Of a DNA stretch of 7,867 nt, positions 1 to 6,422 are shown piece after piece. The notes under the pieces were generated by a model that was given only the letters and a program-made list of their open reading frames with translations, was not told the origin of the DNA and searched no databases. Position numbers and translations under genes: made by a program. Source of the stretch: an uncultured Armatimonadota bacterium (GTDB lineage Bacteria; Armatimonadota; UBA5829; DTJY01); the NCBI GenBank assembly GCA_937875395.1, contig CALNCU010000276.1:1-7867 (forward strand). The letters are read 5' to 3'. Position 1 is the first letter of the stretch; each line of letters starts with the position of its first letter.

Positions 1-1
1 C

Positions 2-1360
2 TACGATTTAAACGGAAACCGACTCACCATGCGGGATCACTTTGCTGGTACCACCACATATGCCTATACAGATGCCGGTGGGCTGAGCACCTTGACTGAC
101 AGGGTAGGGGGTGTAACCAGCTATGTCTACAATGCCAACGGCAGGCTTCAGCGCATGAACTACCCCAATGGCACATATGCAGAATACACCTATAACGACA
201 GAAGCCGGCTCCTTACGCTGAACAACAAGAAGTCCGATGGAACCATCATAGCCGGGTTCACCTACGAATATAACCCGGCAACATGCGGCAAAAATGGAAT
301 CCGAACGGCGATGACAGAAAATATTCTCAATCCGGATGGCAGCCGGATACAGTCCAGGGTAGACTACCAGTATGATAACAACTACCGTCTAACCAGGGAG
401 ACACGCACAGGAGATCTTCCTTACGATAAGATATATACATACGATAATGCAGGCAACCGTCTCACCAAAGTAGAAAACGGAATGACCACATATTATCACT
501 ACGACACTGCCAACAAGCTTGTAGACTATGGTCCCAGCAACATGGCTCCATATGCAGGTAATACCTTCCTATCATATGATGGCACAGGAAACATGACATC
601 CGTCACGAATGCAAACGGAGCGGTGACGGATTATACCTGGGATTGGATGAACAAGCTTGTGAGCGCAGATCAAGGAATGCTCAACATCGCACAGTTCCAG
701 TATGATGGAAATGGTGACCGGCGTACAGCAATATCATTATCAGGCCAAACATCATTTCTCTATAATGGTGGAAGGCTCCTTGAGGAAGAAGATGGACAAG
801 GTAACATGAAGACATTCTATACCGTAGGTAAAGGCTTGCTAATTTCACGGCAGGCAGGAGATACCGAATATTATCATATAGATGGATTAGCGTCCGTGGA
901 AGCTATTACAGATGCGCAATCAAATGTCATGACATCCTATACCCGCGATGCCTGGGGAAATGCATTGGCGAAAAACGGTAATACGGGGCAACCCTATTGG
1001 TATATAGGTGGATTAGGCTATTATAGTAGTACGCAGGACATGAATTTCAACCTATTACAACTTAAGGCACGGTACTATGATGCATCGCTAGGTCGATTCG
1101 TATCCCGAGATCCGATCGGATATAATGGCGGCATAAATTTGTACGCATATGTAGGGAATATGCCGGTTCAATATATGGATCCTAGCGGTCTTGAAAGACA
1201 AAGAACTGGGCTTCCTGGAATTCCCAGTGATTATTTTCCTGATATAGTAACTGATGCAATCATTGGTGATGGAACCAGAGTGGTAGCATTTGGTATGTGT
1301 GCCTTAGGTTGCTTGACTTTAGGGGGATATCTTGCACGACGCCCGTACCTGTATCTCTAG
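2..1360 (+). CDS. RHS/YD-repeat protein, C-terminal part, with complete RHS core (5' end outside window)
   Basis: The reading frame is open from base 2 (YDLNGNRLT...), so the gene starts outside the window and 452 residues are visible. Many YD motifs (YTYDNAGNRLTK, YDGTGNMTS, YDGNGDRR) run to about base 730. Then comes a classical RHS-associated core: YYHIDGLASVEAITD from 869, LKARYYDASLGRFVSRDPIG from 1061, and DPSGL at 1178-1192. In known RHS proteins the repeats build a hollow shell around a toxic C-terminal tip, and the two Asp of the DPxG...DPxGL pair (here 1109 and 1178, 23 residues apart) are linked to self-cleavage after the Leu. The tip in this frame is only 55 residues (ERQRTGLPG... 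to LYL) and ends at TAG 1358-1360, shorter than usual. It probably ends early through a frameshift. Assignment to the RHS family is very secure; the toxin activity is unknown. Confidence 0.95.
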   Translation, partial: YDLNGNRLTMRDHFAGTTTYAYTDAGGLSTLTDRVGGVTSYVYNANGRLQRMNYPNGTYAEYTYNDRSRLLTLNNKKSDGTIIAGFTYEYNPATCGKNGIRTAMTENILNPDGSRIQSRVDYQYDNNYRLTRETRTGDLPYDKIYTYDNAGNRLTKVENGMTTYYHYDTANKLVDYGPSNMAPYAGNTFLSYDGTGNMTSVTNANGAVTDYTWDWMNKLVSADQGMLNIAQFQYDGNGDRRTAISLSGQTSFLYNGGRLLEEEDGQGNMKTFYTVGKGLLISRQAGDTEYYHIDGLASVEAITDAQSNVMTSYTRDAWGNALAKNGNTGQPYWYIGGLGYYSSTQDMNFNLLQLKARYYDASLGRFVSRDPIGYNGGINLYAYVGNMPVQYMDPSGLERQRTGLPGIPSDYFPDIVTDAIIGDGTRVVAFGMCALGCLTLGGYLARRPYLYL

Positions 1361-1563
1361 AATGGACGGAGTTAGTAGATAAAGGCATCGATATAGTGGC
1401 TTCGTTAAAGAATTACGAAAATGTTAAAAATGTTGCTGAGTTTCTTGGGTATTTATTATATTTTCCAGAACTATCCAAGTGTTTTAATGAATGCAGTAGA
1501 AATCCATTTGATACACCTGTACCTTTTGGCCATATAACGATACCAGTGAAAACATACGAGTGA
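1297..1563 (+). pseudogene. Out-of-frame remainder of the RHS C-terminal tip
   Basis: This frame overlaps the end of the RHS gene and stays open to TGA 1561-1563. It has no convincing start: only a GTG at 1297 inside the RHS gene, without a clear Shine-Dalgarno sequence. Adding one base at the five-G run (1322-1326) joins the two frames as ...CLTLGG-ISCTTPVPVSLEW... The repaired tip after DPSGL would be 123 residues, a normal length for RHS toxin tips. It would contain five Cys, including CALGC and CFNEC, and would end ...TIPVKTYE. The toxin family is not recognised. A sequencing error, a true inactivating deletion or a recoding site would all give this picture. The site is not a canonical X XXY YYZ slippery heptamer, so recoding is least likely. 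Hand-counted GC at 1381-1560 is 59/180. Confidence 0.6.
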
Positions 1564-1610
1564 TGAAGAATGTTGTAGGGAATAGGAGATTGTTAAGAGT
1601 AGTCTTATCT

Positions 1611-1616
1611 AGGAGG
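1611..1616 (+). promoter_or_regulatory. Shine-Dalgarno site for the four-helix membrane protein
   Basis: A consensus AGGAGG stands seven bases before ATG 1624. It is the best ribosome binding site in this part of the window and indicates that the small membrane protein is really translated, independently of the broken upstream tip. Confidence 0.8.
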
Positions 1617-1623
1617 CATACTT

Positions 1624-2025
1624 ATGAAAACATCTACTAGAGTGATAGCTTGGATATGGATTACCCTAGGCATGTATGAATGTTTTCTGTCGTTTTTGAA
1701 TGTAGTTTTTGGGAAACCATTAGATAATTTGTTTACTTTTGTTTTTTACTTACTGCTTTGGGGTATTCTACGTGCTTTAGCAGGTTTCTTGTTAGTGTTC
1801 AAGTATAAACAGGGCTGGTTTTTATCAATTAGCGTCGGCACCCTGAATGTGTTCCTTTGGGTATACATGTTAGTGTATGCATTATTGCATTTACAGTTTC
1901 CAGTATGGCTGTATATATACGCCATATTTTTAGTGTTTGAGAGCGTTGTATTGATTTTGCTGGCGTTGGATTCTCCAAGAAAATGGAGTGTAGATAGTAG
2001 TGCGATGATTACCGATGAGTCTTGA
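1624..2025 (+). CDS. Small four-helix membrane protein, possible immunity protein
   Basis: The gene encodes 133 residues from an ATG with a perfect AGGAGG. Four hydrophobic segments are visible at about residues 7-29, 36-58, 65-90 and 94-115, with short loops and a polar tail (SPRKWSVDSSAMITDES). No signal peptide and no catalytic motif is seen, and the family is not recognised. It begins 61 bases after the end of the out-of-frame RHS tip. In polymorphic toxin loci that position usually holds the immunity gene, and four-helix membrane proteins commonly serve as immunity to toxins that act on membranes or in the periplasm. That role is inferred from position only. The gene is AT-rich (65/180 GC at 1681-1860), like the adjacent tip and unlike the RHS repeats, which fits a tip-plus-immunity module acquired together. 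Confidence 0.8.
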   Translation: MKTSTRVIAWIWITLGMYECFLSFLNVVFGKPLDNLFTFVFYLLLWGILRALAGFLLVFKYKQGWFLSISVGTLNVFLWVYMLVYALLHLQFPVWLYIYAIFLVFESVVLILLALDSPRKWSVDSSAMITDES

Positions 2026-2204
2026 TGATTTTTACATTCTCTTTCCGTAGTTGCGCAACCTACTACACCTGTTAACCATAATCGCCAGAGATGCAATCAA
2101 AGAGACTGGTTGCCAGTGGCTAGGCTATACTGTACTAGTCGTAGCCGACATACATATATGGAAAAGCTATGAAATGTTACACAAACATCATAGGGTGGTA
2201 AGAT

Positions 2205-3146
2205 ATGAAAGCACGCAGGCGCAAGTTGCTAAGATTAGTTTGCATTGCTCTTCCATTATTGTATGTGCTTAATGTGCACTTAGAGAGAGTAGGGTATAAA
2301 AAGCATTCAAGACCTGTAGATACGCCCGTTACGTTTATTAAAGCAGGCGAGGGTCTGTGTATGATAGAGAACGGTCGTACTATATCACCTAAAAGAATTG
2401 GTGGCAGAGCGATTGTGGGATACAGCGAAGAGTCAGGCATACTGATGCTGCTATTCGATGAAGATGACGGTGAGAGATACTTTTCTCTACGGAATGGTAA
2501 GCTTACGCCTGTTTTGCATAGACCCCATGGCCGTTATGAGGTATACAGATATGGCTATTTCTTCCACACAAAGTATGATGCCGGGAAATTATGGTTGCTG
2601 AAGTATGGGACGGACGGCAAGCTTGCCGGTAAGACCAGACTTCAATATCCATACGACGAGCCAGGATACGGACTGTCCATGGATATATCAAAATCAGGGG
2701 ATATTGCCGCAGCTATAACTGATAGACAAGGTTCGCGTGACTATATTTTTCTCTTTGATAAAGAGGGGAACCTTTTGCGCCGGTTAGGGGCAGGCGACAC
2801 GCCATCATTCAGCCCTGATGGCAAGTCCATTGCCTACTGTACCAAGAAATTTGGAGTATTGGGAGTTTACCACATACCGGATGGGAAATTAACAAGATAT
2901 AGAGCCTGGACTCTGCCACATCCGCTGTGGTTTATGGAAATTGTTCCCTGGCCATGGCTTCCGGCAAGTAATTATGGCACAGGCTGGTCCAAAGACGGCA
3001 AGTGGCTCTTCTGCGGTATGTCATACTGCCAGTCGCTGGATGGATTGCATGCTGTAAATCTGGCTAACGGAGACTGGTCATTAGTAACGAGGGGCATCTA
3101 CCCCGGTAGAGGTTGGATAGCGGGAACAGGTGGATTTAAGGATTAG
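2205..3146 (+). CDS. Membrane-anchored or secreted beta-propeller-like (PD40/TolB-type) protein
   Basis: The gene encodes 313 residues. ATG 2205 follows GGGTGG (2193-2198) by six bases. The N-terminus is basic (MKARRRK) and followed by one hydrophobic stretch, about residues 8-24, without a clear cleavage site, so it is probably an uncleaved anchor with the rest outside the cytoplasmic membrane. The body is beta-rich with propeller-blade motifs: SFSPDGKSIAYC at 201-212 is a good match to the PD40 (WD40-like) repeat of TolB-type proteins. GTGWSKDGKWLFC at 258-270 and IFLFDKEGNLLRRLG at 181-195 look like further blades. Such propellers usually bind proteins or ligands; no catalytic residues are evident. 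It lies between two RHS genes with 179 and 171 bases of non-coding sequence on either side, so it is likely its own transcription unit. An accessory or immunity role cannot be shown. Confidence 0.85.
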   Translation: MKARRRKLLRLVCIALPLLYVLNVHLERVGYKKHSRPVDTPVTFIKAGEGLCMIENGRTISPKRIGGRAIVGYSEESGILMLLFDEDDGERYFSLRNGKLTPVLHRPHGRYEVYRYGYFFHTKYDAGKLWLLKYGTDGKLAGKTRLQYPYDEPGYGLSMDISKSGDIAAAITDRQGSRDYIFLFDKEGNLLRRLGAGDTPSFSPDGKSIAYCTKKFGVLGVYHIPDGKLTRYRAWTLPHPLWFMEIVPWPWLPASNYGTGWSKDGKWLFCGMSYCQSLDGLHAVNLANGDWSLVTRGIYPGRGWIAGTGGFKD

Positions 3147-3317
3147 TGCTGTTTGCACTACCTGTGTCAAGATTGTTCACAGATGGATGCAGATAAAAGA
3201 CTTGCTACGCAGCTAAGCACAGTATCTTGGTTACGCGTGACCTAGGATATTTGGCGCATATCAGCATCAAAGCTTGCTTTGTTTCTATATTGACAACAAA
3301 ACAGAAGGGATACAACT

Positions 3318-6305
3318 ATGCACAGAAAAACCTTGATGGTATTGATCTTTTCGCTCTTTGTCCTACCGGTGGCACTTGCGCCCGTATTTGCCTTGGATGA
3401 GGCAATACTTACGCCAGTAAATATTATATCCGGCAGACCCACAAGAATCATCCCGGCAGAAGACAAAGAGTTTAACGCAGCCATGTCCGTCTGGTTCAGC
3501 CACAAGTACAAAGAAGGCGAAAAGAAGCTGAAGGAGTTCTCCCAAAAATATCCGAACAGCCGCTGGACGGCAGAAGCAGACCTGCATGCCGGCTGCTACC
3601 AGATATATATGAAGGATTACGATCAGGCAAAAAAGACTTTCAAAAAGGTGCTCTCCCGCCATCCCTACGGCCAGATAGCAATAAAAGCAAAGATACGCCT
3701 TGCCATAATAGCAGAGAACACCGGAAATCTTGAAGAAGCCATATCCCTCTACAGCCAAGTACTACAAATGCAGCCCACCTGGGATCAGTTCAAATATGCC
3801 AACGGAAACGCAAGAATACTCATACTAAAGCTCCGTAAGAAACAGGCTTTGCTCAACTGCGGCCCCGTTGCGCTGTCAGCCTGCCTTAAATCAATGGACA
3901 AGGAATATGAATCCGGGCTGGCAGCACAACTTACCCCCAATGAAGATGGAACATCCATGGCCTCGCTGGTGCTGGAATCCGGAGCCCTGGGAATGCCTGC
4001 ATCAGCCGTGGAACTCCCTCTTGAGGAACTCTCAAACGTAAAACTTCCCATTTTGGCATATCTGGAACCAAACCACTATGCCGCCATACTCTCCGTAGAC
4101 GGCGACAATGTGGTAATGGTAGATTCCATCCATGGGCAACACAAGAGCACTGTTCAGGAACTATCCAAGAAATGGGGAGGAAAAGCCCTCACATTCAACC
4201 CGTCAGAAACCCTCCGGCCCATGACAGCATCCGCCGCAATGGCAACCCTTGGCGGTTGCTGCGGTCAGGCCCAGGAGCCGGAATGTTGGGGAAGTGATGC
4301 TTCATGCAGATGCAGGCAAGGCGTTGTCAGCGGGGGAGGTCCTAATGCAGGGGCTTCCGGGTGCAGTACCTGTCCAAGCCGTGGCCGACCATCCTGGATG
4401 CTCAACACAAACAACATGAACCTGGTGGTCACAGATACCCCCGCCTGGTACAACACCGGGCAGGGGCCGAATGTAGACCTCACCCTTACCTACGCCAACG
4501 AGAACTCCAACACCGGAATCTTCGGCAGAGGCTGGCGCTCATCCTACGACATGAAGGTATTCTTCCTGCCATCCGGGGATGACTCCCATCCAGGCTTGCA
4601 GGTACACCGTGATACCGGCCGTATAGAAACCTATTGGTGGAATGGCTCTGCATATTCTGGTGGTAATTATTATTATTATGGATCTCTAGGCTACACAGAC
4701 AGTATTGCAATAGCCGGTGATGGCACGGTAGTATTAAGCTTTGCAGACGGCGGCAAATACTATTTCAAACCCTCAACAGACATAGCGCAGGGGCGTATAT
4801 GGAAAGTGGAAGACACAACCGGAAAACAAGTTATCTGCGGTTACGACAGCGCCGGTCGACTGGCCACCATAACGGATGCAAACGGACAGGTTTCACAGGT
4901 GACAACCACCGGCACAGGGATCAACGAGAGGGTAACAATGGTCACTCTCCCGGATGGACGCCATGCAGACTTCGCCTACACGGACGGCAACCTCACCAGC
5001 ATCACGGATATGGGCGGCTACCAGACAACACTCAGTTATGGAACGCTAGCCTGGGGTGGCTCCCAGGTGCCGTATATGGCAACAATAGAAAACTCTGCAG
5101 GCAAGACAAAATTTGCCTACGAATGGTGGACTGAAATCGGAATGGCATGGACCAGAGATGGCATTGGCATAGCAGGACTTCATGAAGTCTACGAATGCGG
5201 TCCCCAGGAGCAGTATCCCAGCGTACCTACTTGGCATTATGCATGGTGCTCGTATAATGCGGCATACACAAAATTGACACATTATCCCACATCAGTAGTG
5301 AACGGAGGGAATCCCTGTTCTGTGCATTGGACAGGAGGACTCACAAAAACATATGACTCAAATGCTATATTGTACGATGCTCTCAATTACATTACCGATG
5401 AAAGCGGAAATACCGTGGTGCGCTATCTGTACGATTGGAATAGGAATAGGACGTCGGAATTTGATGCCAACAACAACGAAACCAAGTACACCTATGATGG
5501 CACAGGGAACGTTCTCACCAGAACAGACCCATTAAACAAAACCTGGACGTACACCTACGAGAACAATCGTGTAAAAACCATGAAAGACCCGGATAACAAT
5601 ACCACAACGTACACCTATAACTCCTACGGCCAGATAACACAGGTAACCACACCCCTAGGCACGGTAAACCAGAACACTTACTCAGCCGACGGCCGCCTGC
5701 TGAGCAGCACCGATGGCCGCGGCAAGGTAACAACATACGGCTACAACGAAAACGAAGAGACCAGAGGATTCCTAACCTCCATCACAGACCCGGAGGGGCA
5801 TACCATACGCTACCACTATGATGCCGCCGGTCGCAAGGATTCCGTAACGGATGCCGCAGGAAAGGTTACCCAGTACCAGTACGATGACCTCGACAGGGTA
5901 GTGAAAACTATATACCCGGACAGCAATTACACACAAAATACCTATGCCTGCTGCCACCTGGACTCCAAAACAGACGAGAACGGCCTGGAAACCCAGTACA
6001 TCTATGATAGCAAGAACAGGCTCTCCCAAACCATAGACACCGGTGGCGGCGTAACCACATACAACTACGATCCTGTTATACTTGATAGAGTAGCATCCGT
6101 AACCGATGCCAACAGACACACTACTGAATACCAGTACTATGACAACGGCAAGGTAAAGAAGATGATCTACCCTGACGGCACCTGGGAGTCCTACACCTAT
6201 GACGGCGCAGGCAACATGCTCACCAAGAGCGACAGCGCCGGCAAAACCATCAAATACACCTATGACAAGAACAATAGGGTAACAAAAGTAACCAACGGAA
6301 ACTAA
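3318..6305 (+). CDS. Secreted C39-like peptidase / RHS-repeat protein lacking the RHS core
   Basis: The gene encodes 995 residues; GAAGGG (3304-3309) lies eight bases before ATG 3318. A Sec signal peptide (MHRKTLMVLIF..., likely cut after VFA25) precedes TPR-like helices at about 52-153. A papain-like C39-type domain spans about 170-295: Cys181 in NCGPVAL, His253 in NHYAAI and Asp269 in VMVDS. The His-Asp spacing of 16 equals that of ComA-type C39 peptidases, and Gln176 lies near the oxyanion-hole position. A linker at 312-352 holds seven Cys. An RHS/DUF6531-like segment follows (about 365-500), then YD repeats to the end, including the NTYACCHLDSKTDENG variant. The protein ends at ...VTKVTNGN inside the repeats, with no ARYYD...DPxGL core and no toxin tip. 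It may be a truncated RHS copy or a deliberately shorter surface protein. The terminator right after the stop argues that this end is stable. Confidence 0.92.
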   Translation: MHRKTLMVLIFSLFVLPVALAPVFALDEAILTPVNIISGRPTRIIPAEDKEFNAAMSVWFSHKYKEGEKKLKEFSQKYPNSRWTAEADLHAGCYQIYMKDYDQAKKTFKKVLSRHPYGQIAIKAKIRLAIIAENTGNLEEAISLYSQVLQMQPTWDQFKYANGNARILILKLRKKQALLNCGPVALSACLKSMDKEYESGLAAQLTPNEDGTSMASLVLESGALGMPASAVELPLEELSNVKLPILAYLEPNHYAAILSVDGDNVVMVDSIHGQHKSTVQELSKKWGGKALTFNPSETLRPMTASAAMATLGGCCGQAQEPECWGSDASCRCRQGVVSGGGPNAGASGCSTCPSRGRPSWMLNTNNMNLVVTDTPAWYNTGQGPNVDLTLTYANENSNTGIFGRGWRSSYDMKVFFLPSGDDSHPGLQVHRDTGRIETYWWNGSAYSGGNYYYYGSLGYTDSIAIAGDGTVVLSFADGGKYYFKPSTDIAQGRIWKVEDTTGKQVICGYDSAGRLATITDANGQVSQVTTTGTGINERVTMVTLPDGRHADFAYTDGNLTSITDMGGYQTTLSYGTLAWGGSQVPYMATIENSAGKTKFAYEWWTEIGMAWTRDGIGIAGLHEVYECGPQEQYPSVPTWHYAWCSYNAAYTKLTHYPTSVVNGGNPCSVHWTGGLTKTYDSNAILYDALNYITDESGNTVVRYLYDWNRNRTSEFDANNNETKYTYDGTGNVLTRTDPLNKTWTYTYENNRVKTMKDPDNNTTTYTYNSYGQITQVTTPLGTVNQNTYSADGRLLSSTDGRGKVTTYGYNENEETRGFLTSITDPEGHTIRYHYDAAGRKDSVTDAAGKVTQYQYDDLDRVVKTIYPDSNYTQNTYACCHLDSKTDENGLETQYIYDSKNRLSQTIDTGGGVTTYNYDPVILDRVASVTDANRHTTEYQYYDNGKVKKMIYPDGTWESYTYDGAGNMLTKSDSAGKTIKYTYDKNNRVTKVTNGN
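5349..6293 (+). repeat. YD-repeat array of the second RHS gene
   Basis: Protein-level repeats of roughly 20 residues recur from residue 678 to 992: LYDWNRNRTSEF, YTYDGTGNVLTR, YTYENNRVKTM, YHYDAAGRKDSV, YQYDDLDRVVKT, YIYDSKNRLSQT, YTYDGAGNMLTK, YTYDKNNRVTKV. The DNA is diverged between copies but keeps short shared words such as tacacctatga. The upstream RHS gene carries the same kind of repeat: MNYPNGTYAEYTY at about 158-196 resembles MIYPDGTWESYTY at about 6162-6200. The pair could recombine. Confidence 0.85.
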
Positions 6306-6320
6306 TTAAATAGATGCAAG

Positions 6321-6362
6321 AAGACGCTCCGCAAGCCAAGTTAGACTTGCGGAGCGTCTTTT
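6321..6362 (+). terminator. Strong intrinsic terminator after the C39-RHS gene
   Basis: A perfect 15-base-pair inverted repeat, AAGACGCTCCGCAAG (6321-6335) with CTTGCGGAGCGTCTT (6346-6360), encloses a ten-base loop. The right arm ends in TT and two more T follow (6359-6362). It starts 15 bases after the stop codon, so it closes the RHS transcript and separates it from the DUF1573 gene. The T tract is short but the stem is very stable. Confidence 0.85.
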
Positions 6363-6410
6363 CATCTGAGCCATCAAGGCAAATTCTGGATACTATTTAC
6401 ATTTTTACAA

Positions 6411-6417
6411 AGGAAGG
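6411..6417 (+). promoter_or_regulatory. Shine-Dalgarno site that selects a TTG start
   Basis: AGGAAGG lies five bases before TTG 6423. The alternative ATG at 6438 is 20 bases from this site and has only a weak CAGG nearby, so TTG is the better start. Either start leaves an intact signal peptide. Confidence 0.65.
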
Positions 6418-6422
6418 TACAA

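Noticed and set aside
1316..1328. Programmed -1 frameshift at TTA GGG GGA
   Set aside because: It does not fit the X XXY YYZ slippery pattern, since the P-site codon would re-pair as AGG. A simple indel is more likely.
2050..2059. Palindrome GTTGCGCAAC as a possible operator
   Set aside because: It is a single ten-base copy with no recognisable promoter beside it; this is expected by chance at moderate rates.
1746..2096. Minus-strand open frame of 116 residues
   Set aside because: It is antisense to the four-helix membrane gene, which has a consensus AGGAGG; this frame has no support.
2051..2272. Possible 73-residue plus-strand gene starting with TTG in the gap before the propeller gene
   Set aside because: It has no ribosome binding site, overlaps the start of the propeller gene and shows no recognisable motif.
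3144..3160. Six-pair hairpin TAGTGC/GCACTA at the stop of the propeller gene
   Set aside because: The stem is short and no T tract follows; too weak to call a terminator.
3290..3295. Perfect TTGACA as a -35 box for the C39-RHS gene
   Set aside because: It is only 22 bases before the ATG; a -10 box at normal spacing would fall on the start codon.
3363..3758. Minus-strand open frame of 131 residues opposite the TPR-like region
   Set aside because: It is antisense to the signal peptide and TPR-like helices; its hydrophobic, Cys/Phe-rich product is typical of shadow frames.
5772..6119. Minus-strand open frame of 115 residues within the YD repeats
   Set aside because: It is antisense to a clear RHS coding region; the long frame and Val/Gly-rich product follow from the repeat codons.
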